From the NCBI GenBank assembly GCA_964558365.1, contig CAZLCC010000008.1:1-38134 (forward strand): a stretch of DNA of 38,134 nt. Reading direction: 5' to 3'. Positions within the stretch are counted from its first letter, which is position 1. The number at the start of each line of letters is the position of its first letter. The position numbers and the translations under genes are program-made. The notes beneath the pieces were generated by a model. The model worked only from the letters and a program-made list of their open reading frames with translations. It did no database searches and was not told where the DNA came from. This DNA comes from CAZLCC01 sp964558365. GTDB taxonomy: Bacteria > Patescibacteriota > Saccharimonadia > Saccharimonadales > Saccharimonadaceae. Of this stretch, positions 15,794 to 25,700 are shown piece after piece.

Positions 15794-15822
15794 CTTTCTA
15801 TCAGTGCTACACTAATAGAAAG
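15794..15822 (+). promoter_or_regulatory. 13-bp inverted repeat over the SulP promoter and start
   Basis: Arms CTTTCTATCAGTG (15794-15806) and CACTAATAGAAAG (15810-15822) pair at 12 of 13 positions around a 3-base centre. The repeat contains an extended -10-like TGCTACACT (15805-15813), and its right arm ends one base before ATG 15824. It could be an operator for a dimeric regulator or, if transcribed, a hairpin hiding the start codon region. Confidence 0.65.
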
Positions 15823-15823
15823 A

Positions 15824-17470
15824 ATGTTTAAATATATCCTTACAACCTTGCGTCATTATAAATCCGCATGGCTGGCTAAAGACGTGCTGGCCGGCATTAT
15901 GGTGGCCACCGTCACTATCCCAATCGCCATGGGATATGCTGAAGTTGCAGGCTTGCCGCCAATTTATGGTCTTTACTCATCAATCTTCCCGGTCATCGCC
16001 TATGCACTTTTTAGCTCTTCAAAACAATTAATTTTTGGAATAGACGCAGCAACCAGTGCAGTAACCGGCTCGGCAATTGGCATTTTGATATTAACAACTG
16101 GCGAAAATCCACTTGTAATTGCACCTGTTTTATCACTTTTTGTTGCGCTCTTTTTGTTCCTTTTTGCATTTTTTAAATTTGGTAAATTTGCCAATTATTT
16201 ATCAGAGCCAGTTATGAATGGATTTATTTCCGGCATGGCTGTCGCGATTATTATTGGTCAATTACCAAAGCTTGCCGGGCTCGAATCTGCTGGCACAAAC
16301 TTTTTAAAAAATATCCTTATCATTGTTCATGACGCAGCGCTCATTAATCCGCTATCTCTTATTATTGGTTTTTCAATTATTGCCATCGTGCTTGTTGGAA
16401 AAAGATTTGCGCCGCGCTTGCCGCTCTCTTTAGTCGTGCTAGTTGTTGCTACATTTATTACCTACTATTTTCAGCTCGACCAACACGGTGTTGCCATTAT
16501 TGGGGATGTGCCGAGTGGGTTACCGAAGTTAGAAATTCCAAACCTATTCCTCCCCGACATTGTACAAATTGCGAGCATTGGTTTTGCAATTGCGATTATT
16601 ATTGCGGCTGACTCGCTACTTTCTGTACGCAGTTTTGCAAATAAAAACCGCTACAAAATTCGTGATAACCAAGAACTTTTTGCTTTTGGTTTCTCAAATA
16701 TCTTTGCGTCACTTTCTGGCACCACGCCCACAAGCTCAAGTGTTTCTCGCACTGCAATGAGCGAGCAATATGGCGGAAAAACTCAACTTGTTGGGATAAT
16801 CGCTGCAATTATTGTTGGGCTTATTTTGCTCTTTTTTAGTGGCGTGCTTCACTATCTGCCTATTCCATCGCTGGCAGCGATTGTGATTTGTGCACTTATT
16901 CACCTTATAGATATTCGAACTTCGCGCACACTCAAAAAACATTCTAAAGCAGAATTTACTATCTGGCTTGTTGCCGCGCTTGGCGTGCTATTCATTAGTG
17001 TTTTGTTTGGCGTTGTTATGGCCATTATCCTTTCTTTTGCTGATTTTATTCGTCGTGCAAGCACACCCCACCACGCCATACTTGGAAAAATTGAGGGGCG
17101 AAAAGGACACTTTGATATTTCTAGGCATAAAAACGCTAAGCCAATTGATGGTGTGCTGATTTATCGTTTTAGCGCTCCGCTCTTTTTTGGTAACGCCAAC
17201 CTTTTTAAGCAAACTATTCTTACTATGGTGCAGTCAACGAAACCCAAAGTAAAAGTAGTTGTCATAGACGCAAGCGGTATCACAAACATTGATATCACAG
17301 CGATGAACACCCTTAAGCGACTCTTCGTAAAATTATCTGACAAAGGGGCAAAAATCTATATAGCAAGAACCATAGGACCAGTAAAAGATCAGTTAAATAA
17401 ATCTGGTATTGGCCAAAAAACACACTTCTTTAAAACAATTCGCGAAGCTGTAGAAGCTGCAGAGAAATAA
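15824..17470 (+). CDS. SulP/SLC26 family anion transporter with STAS domain
   Basis: From ATG 15824 the protein has 548 residues. The membrane domain (about 1-400) carries the SulP signature: DVLAGIMVATVTIPIAMGYAEVAGLPPIYGLYSS. The cytoplasmic STAS domain occupies about 430-545 (VLIYRFSAPLFFGNANLF, then VVVIDASGITNIDITAMNTLKRL). SulP proteins move sulfate, bicarbonate or other anions; the ion here cannot be read from sequence. A longer open frame from 15611 overlaps the divergent ABC ATPase and is rejected. The 29-base palindrome at the start suggests specific regulation. A DUF1295 gene follows 36 bases later. Confidence 0.93.
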   Translation: MFKYILTTLRHYKSAWLAKDVLAGIMVATVTIPIAMGYAEVAGLPPIYGLYSSIFPVIAYALFSSSKQLIFGIDAATSAVTGSAIGILILTTGENPLVIAPVLSLFVALFLFLFAFFKFGKFANYLSEPVMNGFISGMAVAIIIGQLPKLAGLESAGTNFLKNILIIVHDAALINPLSLIIGFSIIAIVLVGKRFAPRLPLSLVVLVVATFITYYFQLDQHGVAIIGDVPSGLPKLEIPNLFLPDIVQIASIGFAIAIIIAADSLLSVRSFANKNRYKIRDNQELFAFGFSNIFASLSGTTPTSSSVSRTAMSEQYGGKTQLVGIIAAIIVGLILLFFSGVLHYLPIPSLAAIVICALIHLIDIRTSRTLKKHSKAEFTIWLVAALGVLFISVLFGVVMAIILSFADFIRRASTPHHAILGKIEGRKGHFDISRHKNAKPIDGVLIYRFSAPLFFGNANLFKQTILTMVQSTKPKVKVVVIDASGITNIDITAMNTLKRLFVKLSDKGAKIYIARTIGPVKDQLNKSGIGQKTHFFKTIREAVEAAEK

Positions 17471-17506
17471 GCTGCACACTGATTGAGAAAATGATATTCT
17501 ATAGTT

Positions 17507-18274
17507 ATGGAAATCGTGTTAATTTCGCTGTTGATTATATTCGGATACATGACACTTTGGTTCATTGTTTCTACTTTAAAAAAACGGAGCGATATCGCAG
17601 ATACTGCATGGGGTTTGGGCTTTACCGTTCTTGCATGGAGCCTGTTCTCACTCGATACTAAAAATCAACTCCTGCTGCTCGCCTCTTTACTTGTTAGTAT
17701 TTGGGGGCTGAGACTTAGCCTACATATCTATATGCGAAATAGAAAAAAAACTGAAGACTATCGCTATATAGAAATGAGAAAAAAATGGGGCAAATTGAGC
17801 TTACTAAGAGGGTATTTTCAGATTTTTTTACTACAAGGAATGTTTTTGTTTTTAATTTCTACACCGTTAATTGGACTTGCACAGCACCCTAATAATTCAA
17901 TTACTTTTATGGCGCTGGTTGGGTCAGCTGTATGGTGCATTGGTTTTATATTTGAAGCAGTCGGAGATTTTCAATTAAAAAAATTCATCAAAAAACCTAC
18001 TAATAGTGGCGAGATCATGCGCTATGGGCTATGGCGTTATACTCGCCACCCAAACTATTTTGGTGAGGTTACGCAATGGTGGGGAGTTTGGCTTATCGGT
18101 TACGGCTTAGCAAGTTTTTACTGGACAATTATTGGCCCTGTTACAATTACTTTTCTTATTTTAAAAATCTCAGGAATTCCGATGCTAGAGAAGAAATATA
18201 TTGAAAACAAAGAGTATGAGAAGTATAAGAAGCAAACAAGCATGTTTATTCCTTGGTTGCCAAAGAAAGGATGA
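17507..18274 (+). CDS. DUF1295 / steroid 5-alpha-reductase-like membrane protein
   Basis: The 255-residue protein has about seven membrane segments. The C-terminal half has the DUF1295/ICMT-like signature: GEIMRYGLWRYTRHPNYFGE, then TQWWGVWLIGYG, and the end PMLEKKYIENKEYEKYKKQTSMFIPWLPKK. Members include NAD(P)H-dependent lipid or steroid reductases and isoprenylcysteine methyltransferase relatives; the RHPNYFGE motif binds the cofactor in that wider group. The real substrate is unknown, perhaps a host-derived lipid. TATTCT ends 6 bases before the ATG. The downstream gene begins 5 bases after its stop. Confidence 0.88.
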   Translation: MEIVLISLLIIFGYMTLWFIVSTLKKRSDIADTAWGLGFTVLAWSLFSLDTKNQLLLLASLLVSIWGLRLSLHIYMRNRKKTEDYRYIEMRKKWGKLSLLRGYFQIFLLQGMFLFLISTPLIGLAQHPNNSITFMALVGSAVWCIGFIFEAVGDFQLKKFIKKPTNSGEIMRYGLWRYTRHPNYFGEVTQWWGVWLIGYGLASFYWTIIGPVTITFLILKISGIPMLEKKYIENKEYEKYKKQTSMFIPWLPKKG

Positions 18275-18279
18275 TTACT

Positions 18280-18690
18280 ATGATTGAATTGATAAAATTA
18301 TACTTAGGAACATTTGCTATTTTTCTAGTGATAGATTTCATGTGGCTTAGTACCATGACAAACTTGTTTTATAAGAAACAGCTTGGACCGCTACTTGCAT
18401 CCAATCCGAACCTTTTCGCTGCTAGTGTTTTTTATGCAATATACATCTTTGGCTTACTAGCCTTGGTTATTATTCCAGCGGCAGAGCAAAATTCACTAAT
18501 GAAAGCTATTATTTTAGGAGCGATTTTTGGACTTGCTTGCTATGCTACTTATGATCTAACCAATCAAGCAACTCTAAAGCATTGGCCAACTATTGTGGGT
18601 GTTGTTGATATTATATGGGGAATTGCGCTCAGCACTGTCGTATCAATCGGCGGCTTCTTCCTTGCCCGCTGGATAGGAATTGGGAAGTAG
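18280..18690 (+). CDS. DUF2177 family membrane protein
   Basis: The 136-residue protein has four membrane segments with the DUF2177 pattern: FLVIDFMWLSTMTNLFYKKQLG at the N-terminus and GLACYATYDLTNQATLKHWP in the third quarter. Function is unknown; DUF2177 genes often neighbour DUF1295 genes, as here, suggesting a joint membrane-lipid role. I chose ATG 18280 because GAAAGGA ends 8 bases before it; ATG 18271 overlaps the upstream stop but lies right against that motif. The stop is 6 bases from the convergent MauE-like stop. Confidence 0.85.
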   Translation: MIELIKLYLGTFAIFLVIDFMWLSTMTNLFYKKQLGPLLASNPNLFAASVFYAIYIFGLLALVIIPAAEQNSLMKAIILGAIFGLACYATYDLTNQATLKHWPTIVGVVDIIWGIALSTVVSIGGFFLARWIGIGK

Positions 18691-18696
18691 CTAACT

Positions 18697-19236
18697 TCAC
18701 AAAAACAGCATTACAACTGCCATTACACCCATAAGTCCGTACTCAATCAGGGTAATGGTCGTCAGTGGAACTTTTAAAACAGTTCCAAGACATGCACACA
18801 TGAATTTTTCTTTTTTTGCCAGCTTGATTGAAACACCTAAAACATTGACAGCAGTAATTACTATGGTTGCAATATAGAGCCACGGGTTCGTAACTGCTAG
18901 TAAATAAAGTGTCGCAAGCCCAACTTCAATAAACGGATATAGCCAACCCCATATCTTTACCTTTTTCGCGATAAGATCATACTCATGGTAACCTTCAGCG
19001 AAGCCCGGTAAATCAATAAGCTTAAACAAAGCAAAATAAAGAAAGAAGAATCCCATAATTGCGTTAAACCATGCAAGGAGCGTATTACCAACAAGCATCA
19101 CATAAATAGCAGAGCTTAAAAGAATAAAGCCAACAACAACTATGAGCGGAAAATAATCTTTTATAGAGTGATTTCGTGGATCCAAAGCTGGCGACAGCTC
19201 TGTTGATTCATGATGTGTATGATTATGATGTGCCAT
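18697..19236 (-). CDS. MauE/DoxX-like membrane protein with His-rich N-terminus
   Basis: From ATG 19236 the protein has 179 residues. It begins MAHHNHTHHEST, a likely metal-binding tail, followed by five membrane segments. The middle resembles MauE/DoxX proteins (FALFKLIDLPGFAEGYHEYDLIAKKVKIWGWLYPFIEVGLA), and a C-terminal CACLGTVLKVPLT gives a Cys pair in the usual MauE place. MauE-like proteins take part in thiol-disulfide or cofactor maturation in the envelope. No thioredoxin-like partner is nearby. An ATG five codons upstream is possible, but it would overlap the -10 box TATAAT that ends 6 bases before 19236. Confidence 0.6.
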   Translation of the reverse strand: MAHHNHTHHESTELSPALDPRNHSIKDYFPLIVVVGFILLSSAIYVMLVGNTLLAWFNAIMGFFFLYFALFKLIDLPGFAEGYHEYDLIAKKVKIWGWLYPFIEVGLATLYLLAVTNPWLYIATIVITAVNVLGVSIKLAKKEKFMCACLGTVLKVPLTTITLIEYGLMGVMAVVMLFL

Positions 19237-19242
19237 GTTATT

Positions 19243-19248
19243 ATTATA
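19243..19248 (-). promoter_or_regulatory. -10 box of the MauE-like gene, leaderless type
   Basis: A perfect TATAAT on the minus strand ends 6 bases before ATG 19236. No convincing -35 is seen, so the call rests on the -10 alone. Confidence 0.4.
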
Positions 19249-19289
19249 CATAGAACTAAATAAAAGCGGTGGGAGAAGAGAGGGTTAAA

Positions 19290-19718
19290 ATGAAAAAATT
19301 ATTAACGCTTAGCGTGCTTTTGCCACTATTTGCTTTAGCACTAGCAATTGTTGCTCCGGCGCCAGAAACATCAGCAGCAAGCAAAAAGAAAGAGAAAGCA
19401 ACCTCATATAGCTTTACCGCGCAAGAAGGTGATACATACTCACAGATTGTACGAAAGGCAGTACAAATATATGGCATTCAAGAAAAGATAAAACTCACAC
19501 CAGCTGAGATTATTTTTGTTGAAACTAACCTTACACAGCAGGCTGGCTCACCCGTACTAGAAGTTGGTCAAAATGTAACATTAGAAAAATCAACCATTAA
19601 AGAATGGGTGCAAAAAGCTGAAAAACTAACCGACGAAGAGCAGGCAGCATGGCAAGTGTACGTCCCTTATGTCGACTTCAACACCAATGCAGTTGGGCAA
19701 GCTCCTAAAACAAACTAG
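19290..19718 (+). CDS. Secreted LysM-like protein
   Basis: The 142-residue protein has a signal peptide (about 1-30, cut near ETSAASKKK). A single domain follows with LysM-like features: YSFTAQEGDTYSQIVRKAV at its start and PVLEVGQNVTLEKSTI at its end, with an insert (EKIKLTPAEIIFVETNL) longer than a standard LysM. LysM binds N-acetylglucosamine polymers such as peptidoglycan, so a wall-bound exported protein is likely. GAGAGGG precedes ATG 19290; an in-frame ATG at 19269 lacks such a site. The stop codon overlaps that of the convergent CobW remnant (shared CTAG). Confidence 0.75.
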   Translation: MKKLLTLSVLLPLFALALAIVAPAPETSAASKKKEKATSYSFTAQEGDTYSQIVRKAVQIYGIQEKIKLTPAEIIFVETNLTQQAGSPVLEVGQNVTLEKSTIKEWVQKAEKLTDEEQAAWQVYVPYVDFNTNAVGQAPKTN

Positions 19719-19969
19719 TCTTTTATATAATCTCTAACATCAAGCATTTCCCCAGGCGCAATATTGTCTGGGGTTTTGTCTATACATGCATTGAGCTGTT
19801 CTTTTAGCTCACTTTCATCTATATCAACACCAATAAAAACAAGGTTGGTTTCAACTTCTTCATTCCAACTTTCTGTGTAAAGATGCAATCTCTTGCCCAC
19901 TTTTTGCACCACAAGCTTTTGCTCTAAACCTTTCATACCACAATACACAAACCCTTTGATACGGTAGGA
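19715..19969 (-). pseudogene. C-terminal remnant of a COG0523 (CobW/ZagA-like) metallochaperone GTPase
   Basis: About 84 codons remain open, with the family's C-terminal pattern: SYRIKGFVYCG, then VQKVGKRLHLY and ETNLVFIGVDIDESELKEQL. Full proteins are about 300-400 residues with an N-terminal GTPase domain (GCxCC, Walker motifs), none of which is present. Homology stops at about 19,967-19,972, exactly where the rightward subtilase remnant begins. COG0523 proteins insert or traffic metals, often zinc. GTG 19948 could still start a 77-residue peptide, but this is probably not a working gene. Confidence 0.75.
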
Positions 19970-20785
19970 CCCCTGTTGAGTGCTCTTCGTTATGCCAAAA
20001 GTAAGGATGTTCTTGTAGTTGTGGCTAGTGGCAACTGTGTGCTCAATGATGAAGATTTCTGCAATCCACTGCCAGCACCTGGCCGCATGACCTATCCAGC
20101 ACTTTATCCGGAGGCCTTAGCAGTTGGCGCCACCAACTCAGCAGATAACCGAGCTTCATATTCTAGTTATGGCGACGAGCTTGATGTGGTCGCACCAGGT
20201 AGTAGTATCTCTCCCCTACCAACCTTTACTCCCAACAACCAAACCTCAGCCTATACTTCAGCTAGTGGAACTTCATTTGCCTCACCGCTTGTCGCTGGCG
20301 TAGCAGCACTTCTCAAAAGCCAAAAACCAGACTTAGCTCCATCAGAAATAGAATACATCTTAACCGAAAGCGCTGAGAATGTTCCGAGCATGAATGGGCA
20401 AATTTTCAACAACCAATATGGCTGGGGCCGACTCAATGCTCACCGAGCCACCCTGATGGCGCAAGCCAAAGTTGAAGACTCACTACTCAGCAGCGAAGAA
20501 CTTGGGCCACGCCAGCCTTCAGTTGGACACATCTGGCGCTCAAGTTCGGACAATGTTGCCAGTGATGAATCAATCTTAGTTGGCTGCCATACTTTTCAAG
20601 CCGATGACTGTTCTGCCACAGTTGAAAATAATAGCAATATCTATAACTTTTCACCAAAACGGAACTTCAAAGGTACCACCCGCAGCTATATCTTTATTCG
20701 TGGCAATAATGTGCCAACTGGTAACTGGCAAATTAGCACCCACAATCGGCACTACGCCTCTTTTGTTGATAACCTAATCAGATAA
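19970..20785 (+). pseudogene. C-terminal remnant of a subtilisin-like (S8) serine protease
   Basis: The open frame enters from the junction and encodes the last part of a subtilase: LSALRYAKSKDVLVVVASGN (oxyanion-hole region), then AVGATNSADNRASYSSYG and TSASGTSFASPLVAGVAALLKS with the catalytic Ser. The catalytic Asp and His regions and any signal peptide are missing, so the product cannot be an active protease. After the catalytic domain, about 100 residues form an unassigned C-terminal domain with a Cys pair (VGCHTFQADDCS). TTG 19976 is the only early start. The stop is 2 bases from the convergent permease stop. It is a remnant, or an intact gene joined wrongly in assembly. Confidence 0.8.
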
Positions 20786-20787
20786 AA

Positions 20788-21990
20788 CTATTCGCGACGC
20801 AGAGCGTCAATTGGATCGATGCGAGAAGCCCGACGAGCCGGAATAAATACCACCAGCAGTCCGATCAAAACCATAAATATCAATGACCCAAGAACAAGCC
20901 ACCAAGGCGTAGCGAACATCTGAAAACCCTCTGTTACACCACGCTGTTGTGCAAAGATGTTCATTGCCAAGTTCACAATTTGCCCTAATGCCACCGAGCC
21001 AATAACGCCAATAATAGCCCCCATAAGGGAGAGTAGCACCGCTTCATAGACAAACAATTTGCGCATATCTTTGTCACGACCACCAAGTGCCACCATCAGT
21101 CCAATTTCTTTGGTTCGCTCAAGTAGTGAAATGGTGAGTGTGTTAAACATGCCAAGCACTGCCACAACCATGCCAACTGCACCAAATCCAGCCAATATTA
21201 CATTAAAAAACTTAAAAACTTCATCAATTTGATCGACCGTATCAATTGGTGAAACTGTCTGCAACCCCAAAGTCTGAATTTGCGAGCGTAGACCCTTGAT
21301 ATCCTCAACATCATCTGTTTCTAGCTTAATTTGAGTATATGATTTTGCACCAGTAGCCGCCATGATATCGCCCGGTATATACGCCTCATTACCATCTTCG
21401 TCGCTACTCACTCCTACTACCTTAAAATCTCGTGTAAAAGTCTTATCCTTTTTTCCTAATTCCTGAATTTGTAGCTTAATAATCTTTCCGATAGCTTCGT
21501 CACCCTCCTTCACTCCAATGGCACGCATAGTCGCTTTGTTAATCATGATAGCGCTTTCATCGCTAGTTTTAATAAAACGACCAGCGTCCAAACTTAGTTT
21601 TGACATCTTCAAATATCCGTTATCAACGCCATAAACAATCGAGTCAACCGCCCCACCACGAGATGCTATCTTGCCAGCATAAGAATATAGCGTGCCAATG
21701 CGTGAGACGTTCGGTAGATTTTTTATCTTTTGATAGGTTTCTTGATCCAGCGGTGCAACTTTAGAGTTCGAGGTCGAGATGTCAACCGATTTAATGGATT
21801 GGTTGCCAATCACTTGGTTGGTCACTAGCTGCTGTAAGCCAACCCCAAGAGATACTAGAAAAAAGATAGCGCCAACACCAATCACAATTCCAAAAACAGT
21901 CAAGAATGTGCGCATTTTTTTGCTAACAAGGTTGCGAAGAGCAATAAAAATCAAAACTTTTGATTGAACTGATGGATATCTATTTGCCAC
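20788..21990 (-). CDS. MacB/FtsX-type ABC permease
   Basis: The 400-residue protein shows the MacB plan: a membrane segment at about 32-52 (MRTFLTVFGIVIGVGAIFF), an extracytoplasmic MacB_PCD domain (about 55-265), then an FtsX domain with three segments (about 275-390), ending ARRASRIDPIDALRRE. Such permeases do not pump through a channel; they transmit ATPase strokes to partners outside the membrane (lipoprotein release, toxin or peptide export, hydrolase activation). It overlaps the ATPase gene by 11 bases and is last in the operon with the 2,034-residue surface protein. Confidence 0.93.
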   Translation of the reverse strand: MANRYPSVQSKVLIFIALRNLVSKKMRTFLTVFGIVIGVGAIFFLVSLGVGLQQLVTNQVIGNQSIKSVDISTSNSKVAPLDQETYQKIKNLPNVSRIGTLYSYAGKIASRGGAVDSIVYGVDNGYLKMSKLSLDAGRFIKTSDESAIMINKATMRAIGVKEGDEAIGKIIKLQIQELGKKDKTFTRDFKVVGVSSDEDGNEAYIPGDIMAATGAKSYTQIKLETDDVEDIKGLRSQIQTLGLQTVSPIDTVDQIDEVFKFFNVILAGFGAVGMVVAVLGMFNTLTISLLERTKEIGLMVALGGRDKDMRKLFVYEAVLLSLMGAIIGVIGSVALGQIVNLAMNIFAQQRGVTEGFQMFATPWWLVLGSLIFMVLIGLLVVFIPARRASRIDPIDALRRE

Positions 21991-22756
21991 GACGCTTTAT
22001 TCCTGAATAGCGCTTAATTCGCTTTTTAATATCAGTAAACAGTACGTCTGTAGTTTTCTGAATTGACCCACTATGTAATTCTTCCGCCCGTCCATCTTCG
22101 ATGTGCACTAACTTATCAGCCATTGGCAAATATTCCATGTTGTGTGTCACCAGGATAATAGTTTTACCAAGATCAGTCCTGCAATTTCGCAATAAGTCCA
22201 TAATCATATCACCATTTTTGCTATCAAGATTTCCAGTTGGTTCATCAGCAATAATAAAAGATGGGTTTGTAGCTAAAGCTCTAGCTGTTGCGATTCGCTG
22301 TTGCTCACCTCCAGACAGAAGTATCGGATATTTTTTAGCATAATCTTCCATGTTTACCATCGAAAGAGCTTTCAGAGCAAATTTTGCAGCTTTTCGTCGA
22401 CTCATCCCAGAAAAATATAGCGACATGGCGACATTATCAAGTACATTCAAACTCTTAATCCAATAGTTAGTCTGATAGATAAACCCAAGTCGCTTAGCCC
22501 GAAAATTAGCTCGTGCATCACGACTCAACTTATACATGTTCTGACCTTCAATTGTCACTGTTCCCTTAGTTGGTGCTTGCAGGCCAGACAAAACATTTAA
22601 TAAGGTTGATTTACCACTTCCCGATGCACCATAGATAATATTGAAACTGTTCTCTGCCACAGAAAAGCTAACGTCATGAAGCGGGTGAACAGTTTGCTCC
22701 CCAGTTGAAAAGTCTTGGCAAACTTTATCAGCGACAATTAGTGGCTTTGCTGGCAT
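21980..22756 (-). CDS. LolD/MacB-type ABC ATPase
   Basis: The 258-residue ATPase has Walker A GASGSGKST (about 41-49), Q-loop YQTNYW, signature LLSGGEQQRIATARAL, Walker B FIIADEPTGNLDS and the switch His in VTHNMEYL. The DEPTGNLDS form is typical of the LolD/MacB/FtsE class. A basic C-terminal tail of about 35 residues (ending KKRIKRYSGIKRRGK) goes beyond the usual end. It begins 2 bases after the stop of the giant surface protein and overlaps the permease, so the three are almost certainly one operon. Confidence 0.95.
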   Translation of the reverse strand: MPAKPLIVADKVCQDFSTGEQTVHPLHDVSFSVAENSFNIIYGASGSGKSTLLNVLSGLQAPTKGTVTIEGQNMYKLSRDARANFRAKRLGFIYQTNYWIKSLNVLDNVAMSLYFSGMSRRKAAKFALKALSMVNMEDYAKKYPILLSGGEQQRIATARALATNPSFIIADEPTGNLDSKNGDMIMDLLRNCRTDLGKTIILVTHNMEYLPMADKLVHIEDGRAEELHSGSIQKTTDVLFTDIKKRIKRYSGIKRRGK

Positions 22757-22758
22757 TG

Positions 22759-25700
22759 CTAAAACCCGAATATCACTTTCAGACTGTTGAGAATTATCGT
22801 TAAGACATCGTCGGAGGCTCGGCCAATGATTGATGGCTGCACCTTACCCCTTCCTTCATTTCGGGCTTTATCATAAGACACTGGCTGAACGCTATACACT
22901 CTTGACGTTGGTAGGTCACTAACAATCACAATATGCTCAAACGCCAAGGCGGTGTCTTCGGCCGACTTAGTGCTAAAGCTGGTCAGACCAGCGCCCTCTC
23001 CATAGGCCACCTGGCTGGTGGCTGGCTCATCTGTACGCCAAGAAACCACAACTTGACCTCGAGCAGCTGTACCAGTACCACGAATGCTTGGCTCAACTGT
23101 AATGTTGCTAACTTTTGGTGGTCTAGTATCCAGCGCCGTGCGGAATGCTTGACGGTCTGAAGTTGCCAAGTTACCACTGGCATCGCGCGACTGTGCAACC
23201 AAGAAATAGTCGCTGTCATCTTCAAGATCACTGATTGTGATTGAGTGATTAGTCGTCATACCATTTTGTCGAGCCTCTGCGCCAGAGGATCCAAGCTTGC
23301 CATATGTCACTCCTGTTGTTGTTGGAACATTAGTGTTCCAAGTTACGCGCTGAGTGCTGGTTGGCTTTCCTGAAATTGGCTGGAATCGTAAATTAGTGAT
23401 GCGTGGACGAGCTGGTGTCGTAAACGACTGAACACTGCTGTTATAAGCCGTGCCTTCGCTATCATAAGAGACTAGCTTAAAGAACTGCTTTGAACCATCG
23501 CTAAGGTTGTCAAGATTCACTGTATATGTTGATTCTTTCAGTGATGTGTTGACCGGTTTCACGCCACCAAAAGATTCTGATGGGCCATAATAGACGTTTA
23601 CTTTATTGGCATTCTTAGAGGTAAACTCAATAGTTGCACCGCTAAGGCTAACATTTTTAGCCTGAATTTCTTTTAGGATTGGCGGTGAAGCAGTTTTGAA
23701 GGTATATTCCTGGCTCCTACCAGTATTGCCATCTTCATCAGTCCATTTTGCAATGAAATAATAAGTTGTTCCAGCCGCCAAGTTATTCAGTTTGATGGTG
23801 TGATCTTTTGCTTGAGCAGAACTGTATATCTCAGACGACCCATATTGACCACTGGCTGTTCCGATGGCTATCTTGGAGTCACTGTCCCGATCGGTTCCCC
23901 AAGAAATAGTTGCTCTTTTGGTCGTAATCCCACTGACTGTTGGTGGGGATGTGATATTTGCCGGTTCAGTGAACTTTCCAGTTGGCTTGGCGCTCACTAC
24001 TGTTCCGAATGCACCACAATTATTAGTATTGTCACAGGCTTTCACTTTGTAATAATAGATGTCTTGTTGCAAGCCAGCATCGATATATGTCGTGCTTGAG
24101 CTAGAACCCACTTGTGAATAGTTAGTGCCATCAGTTGAGCGAAAGATATTATATTTGGCAACTCCAGAGCCAACATTGGTTGGATCCTCCCAAGTCAAAG
24201 CCAAGCGCCACTTATTCGTTGCCTTAATTGAAACATCGGCAATATCCGTGGCAAGAGGCATACCCGGAGCTGTCGTATTTGCATCAAAAGTGGTCGAAGC
24301 ATAGCTGCTATAGTTGATATTGCTTGATTCATCCTTGGCTACAACATAAATCCTATTTTCTCCTGGCTTGGTAGCATATGGCCCACTCGCTAACCCAGTT
24401 ACGCCTCTGGCAGTAAATGCGCAGTTTGTATTATCGGGAACTACATTAATGGTATAGCAATACACAAGGTTATCAGCATCACCCACAAAAGTTGCTGGTT
24501 GATCCCACGAGAAGCCGAATGCGTTAGATGAGCTGGACGGTGGACTAGCCGAAAGATTAAGGGGCTCACTCGGCGCTCCAGAGGTGTTCAGTTTAATAGC
24601 TGCAGTTGCATAGCCCTGTGAAATATTACCCGCATTATCAAACGCTCGGAAATAAACTGTATTCACACCATCGTTTAGGTTGGCGAAATCAGGCGTATTT
24701 TGCATTGTATAGCTACCGCTGTTTACCAGCAGATCATCTTGGTCGCCATTGCCAGTATGGTTGCTGCCATACCAAATACCGCCACTACCAATGCGATATT
24801 GAAGTCCTGCCAACCCAGAGTTTGCATCATCTGGAGCTGCTCCGCCAGTTATTGGCCAAGTAAGTGTTACCGCTTTATCACTCACAAACCCTGAAGGAGC
24901 GCTGATGAAGCTTGGGTTAGTTGGCGGGGTATTGTCAAACTTAAAGCTAAATGAAGCCGCATCAGATGATATATTGCCCGCCTTATCCACTGTCTTGATA
25001 ATCAGATAATACTTATCGTTGCTACTGTTCAGAGCTGAAGCCAAATATCCGGCAGTAGCTGTATCAAGCGAAGTTGAGGTTGTCAAAAATTGACAATTAT
25101 CACCAGGGTCAACTCCATTTGTGCCTAGTATACCCTTGGCTGAAGATGGATTGGCTGATTGGTCATCCCCAAGATACAAGCAGTAGCCCTTAATGCCTGA
25201 TTCGCCATCAGACCCTGCGCTCCAGGAAAATTCTGGTGATAATCCGTTAGTCCAATTATTCTCAGCTAAGGTTGATCCACCATGGGATTTTTTAGCAGTC
25301 ACAGAGACCGAACTAGATGATGGAGCAATATTATCCGAGGTTGCTTCAATCGTCACCTTATCAAGAGTAACTTTCTGACTACCGTCCCCTTTAAGAATCG
25401 CCTGCCAAAGTATTCCTCTTGAATTTACTGGAAAATCATTAATGTGACCATCGACATCACTCTCTGAACTAGCCTGTCCAAGATCAGCCGATGCCACCCA
25501 GGCGCTGCCATCCCAATATTTCCAATCCGTGCCATCATTATCCGATAAGCGATATTTAACCTCTCCACCACCTGACTCGTCGGCAATAAATGAGTCCCAA
25601 TGCCAAACACCACTCTTTCTCACCGCATCATTTGGCTGAACGGTTTGACGAGAGGTTGGATATGACTTTGAGTTAAACGTGCTTCGAGCAGTATTACTGA

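Noticed and set aside
15611..15823. Longer N-terminus for the SulP transporter
   Set aside because: It lies antisense to the ABC ATPase gene, is unlike SulP starts, and the ATG at 15,824 begins the conserved protein.
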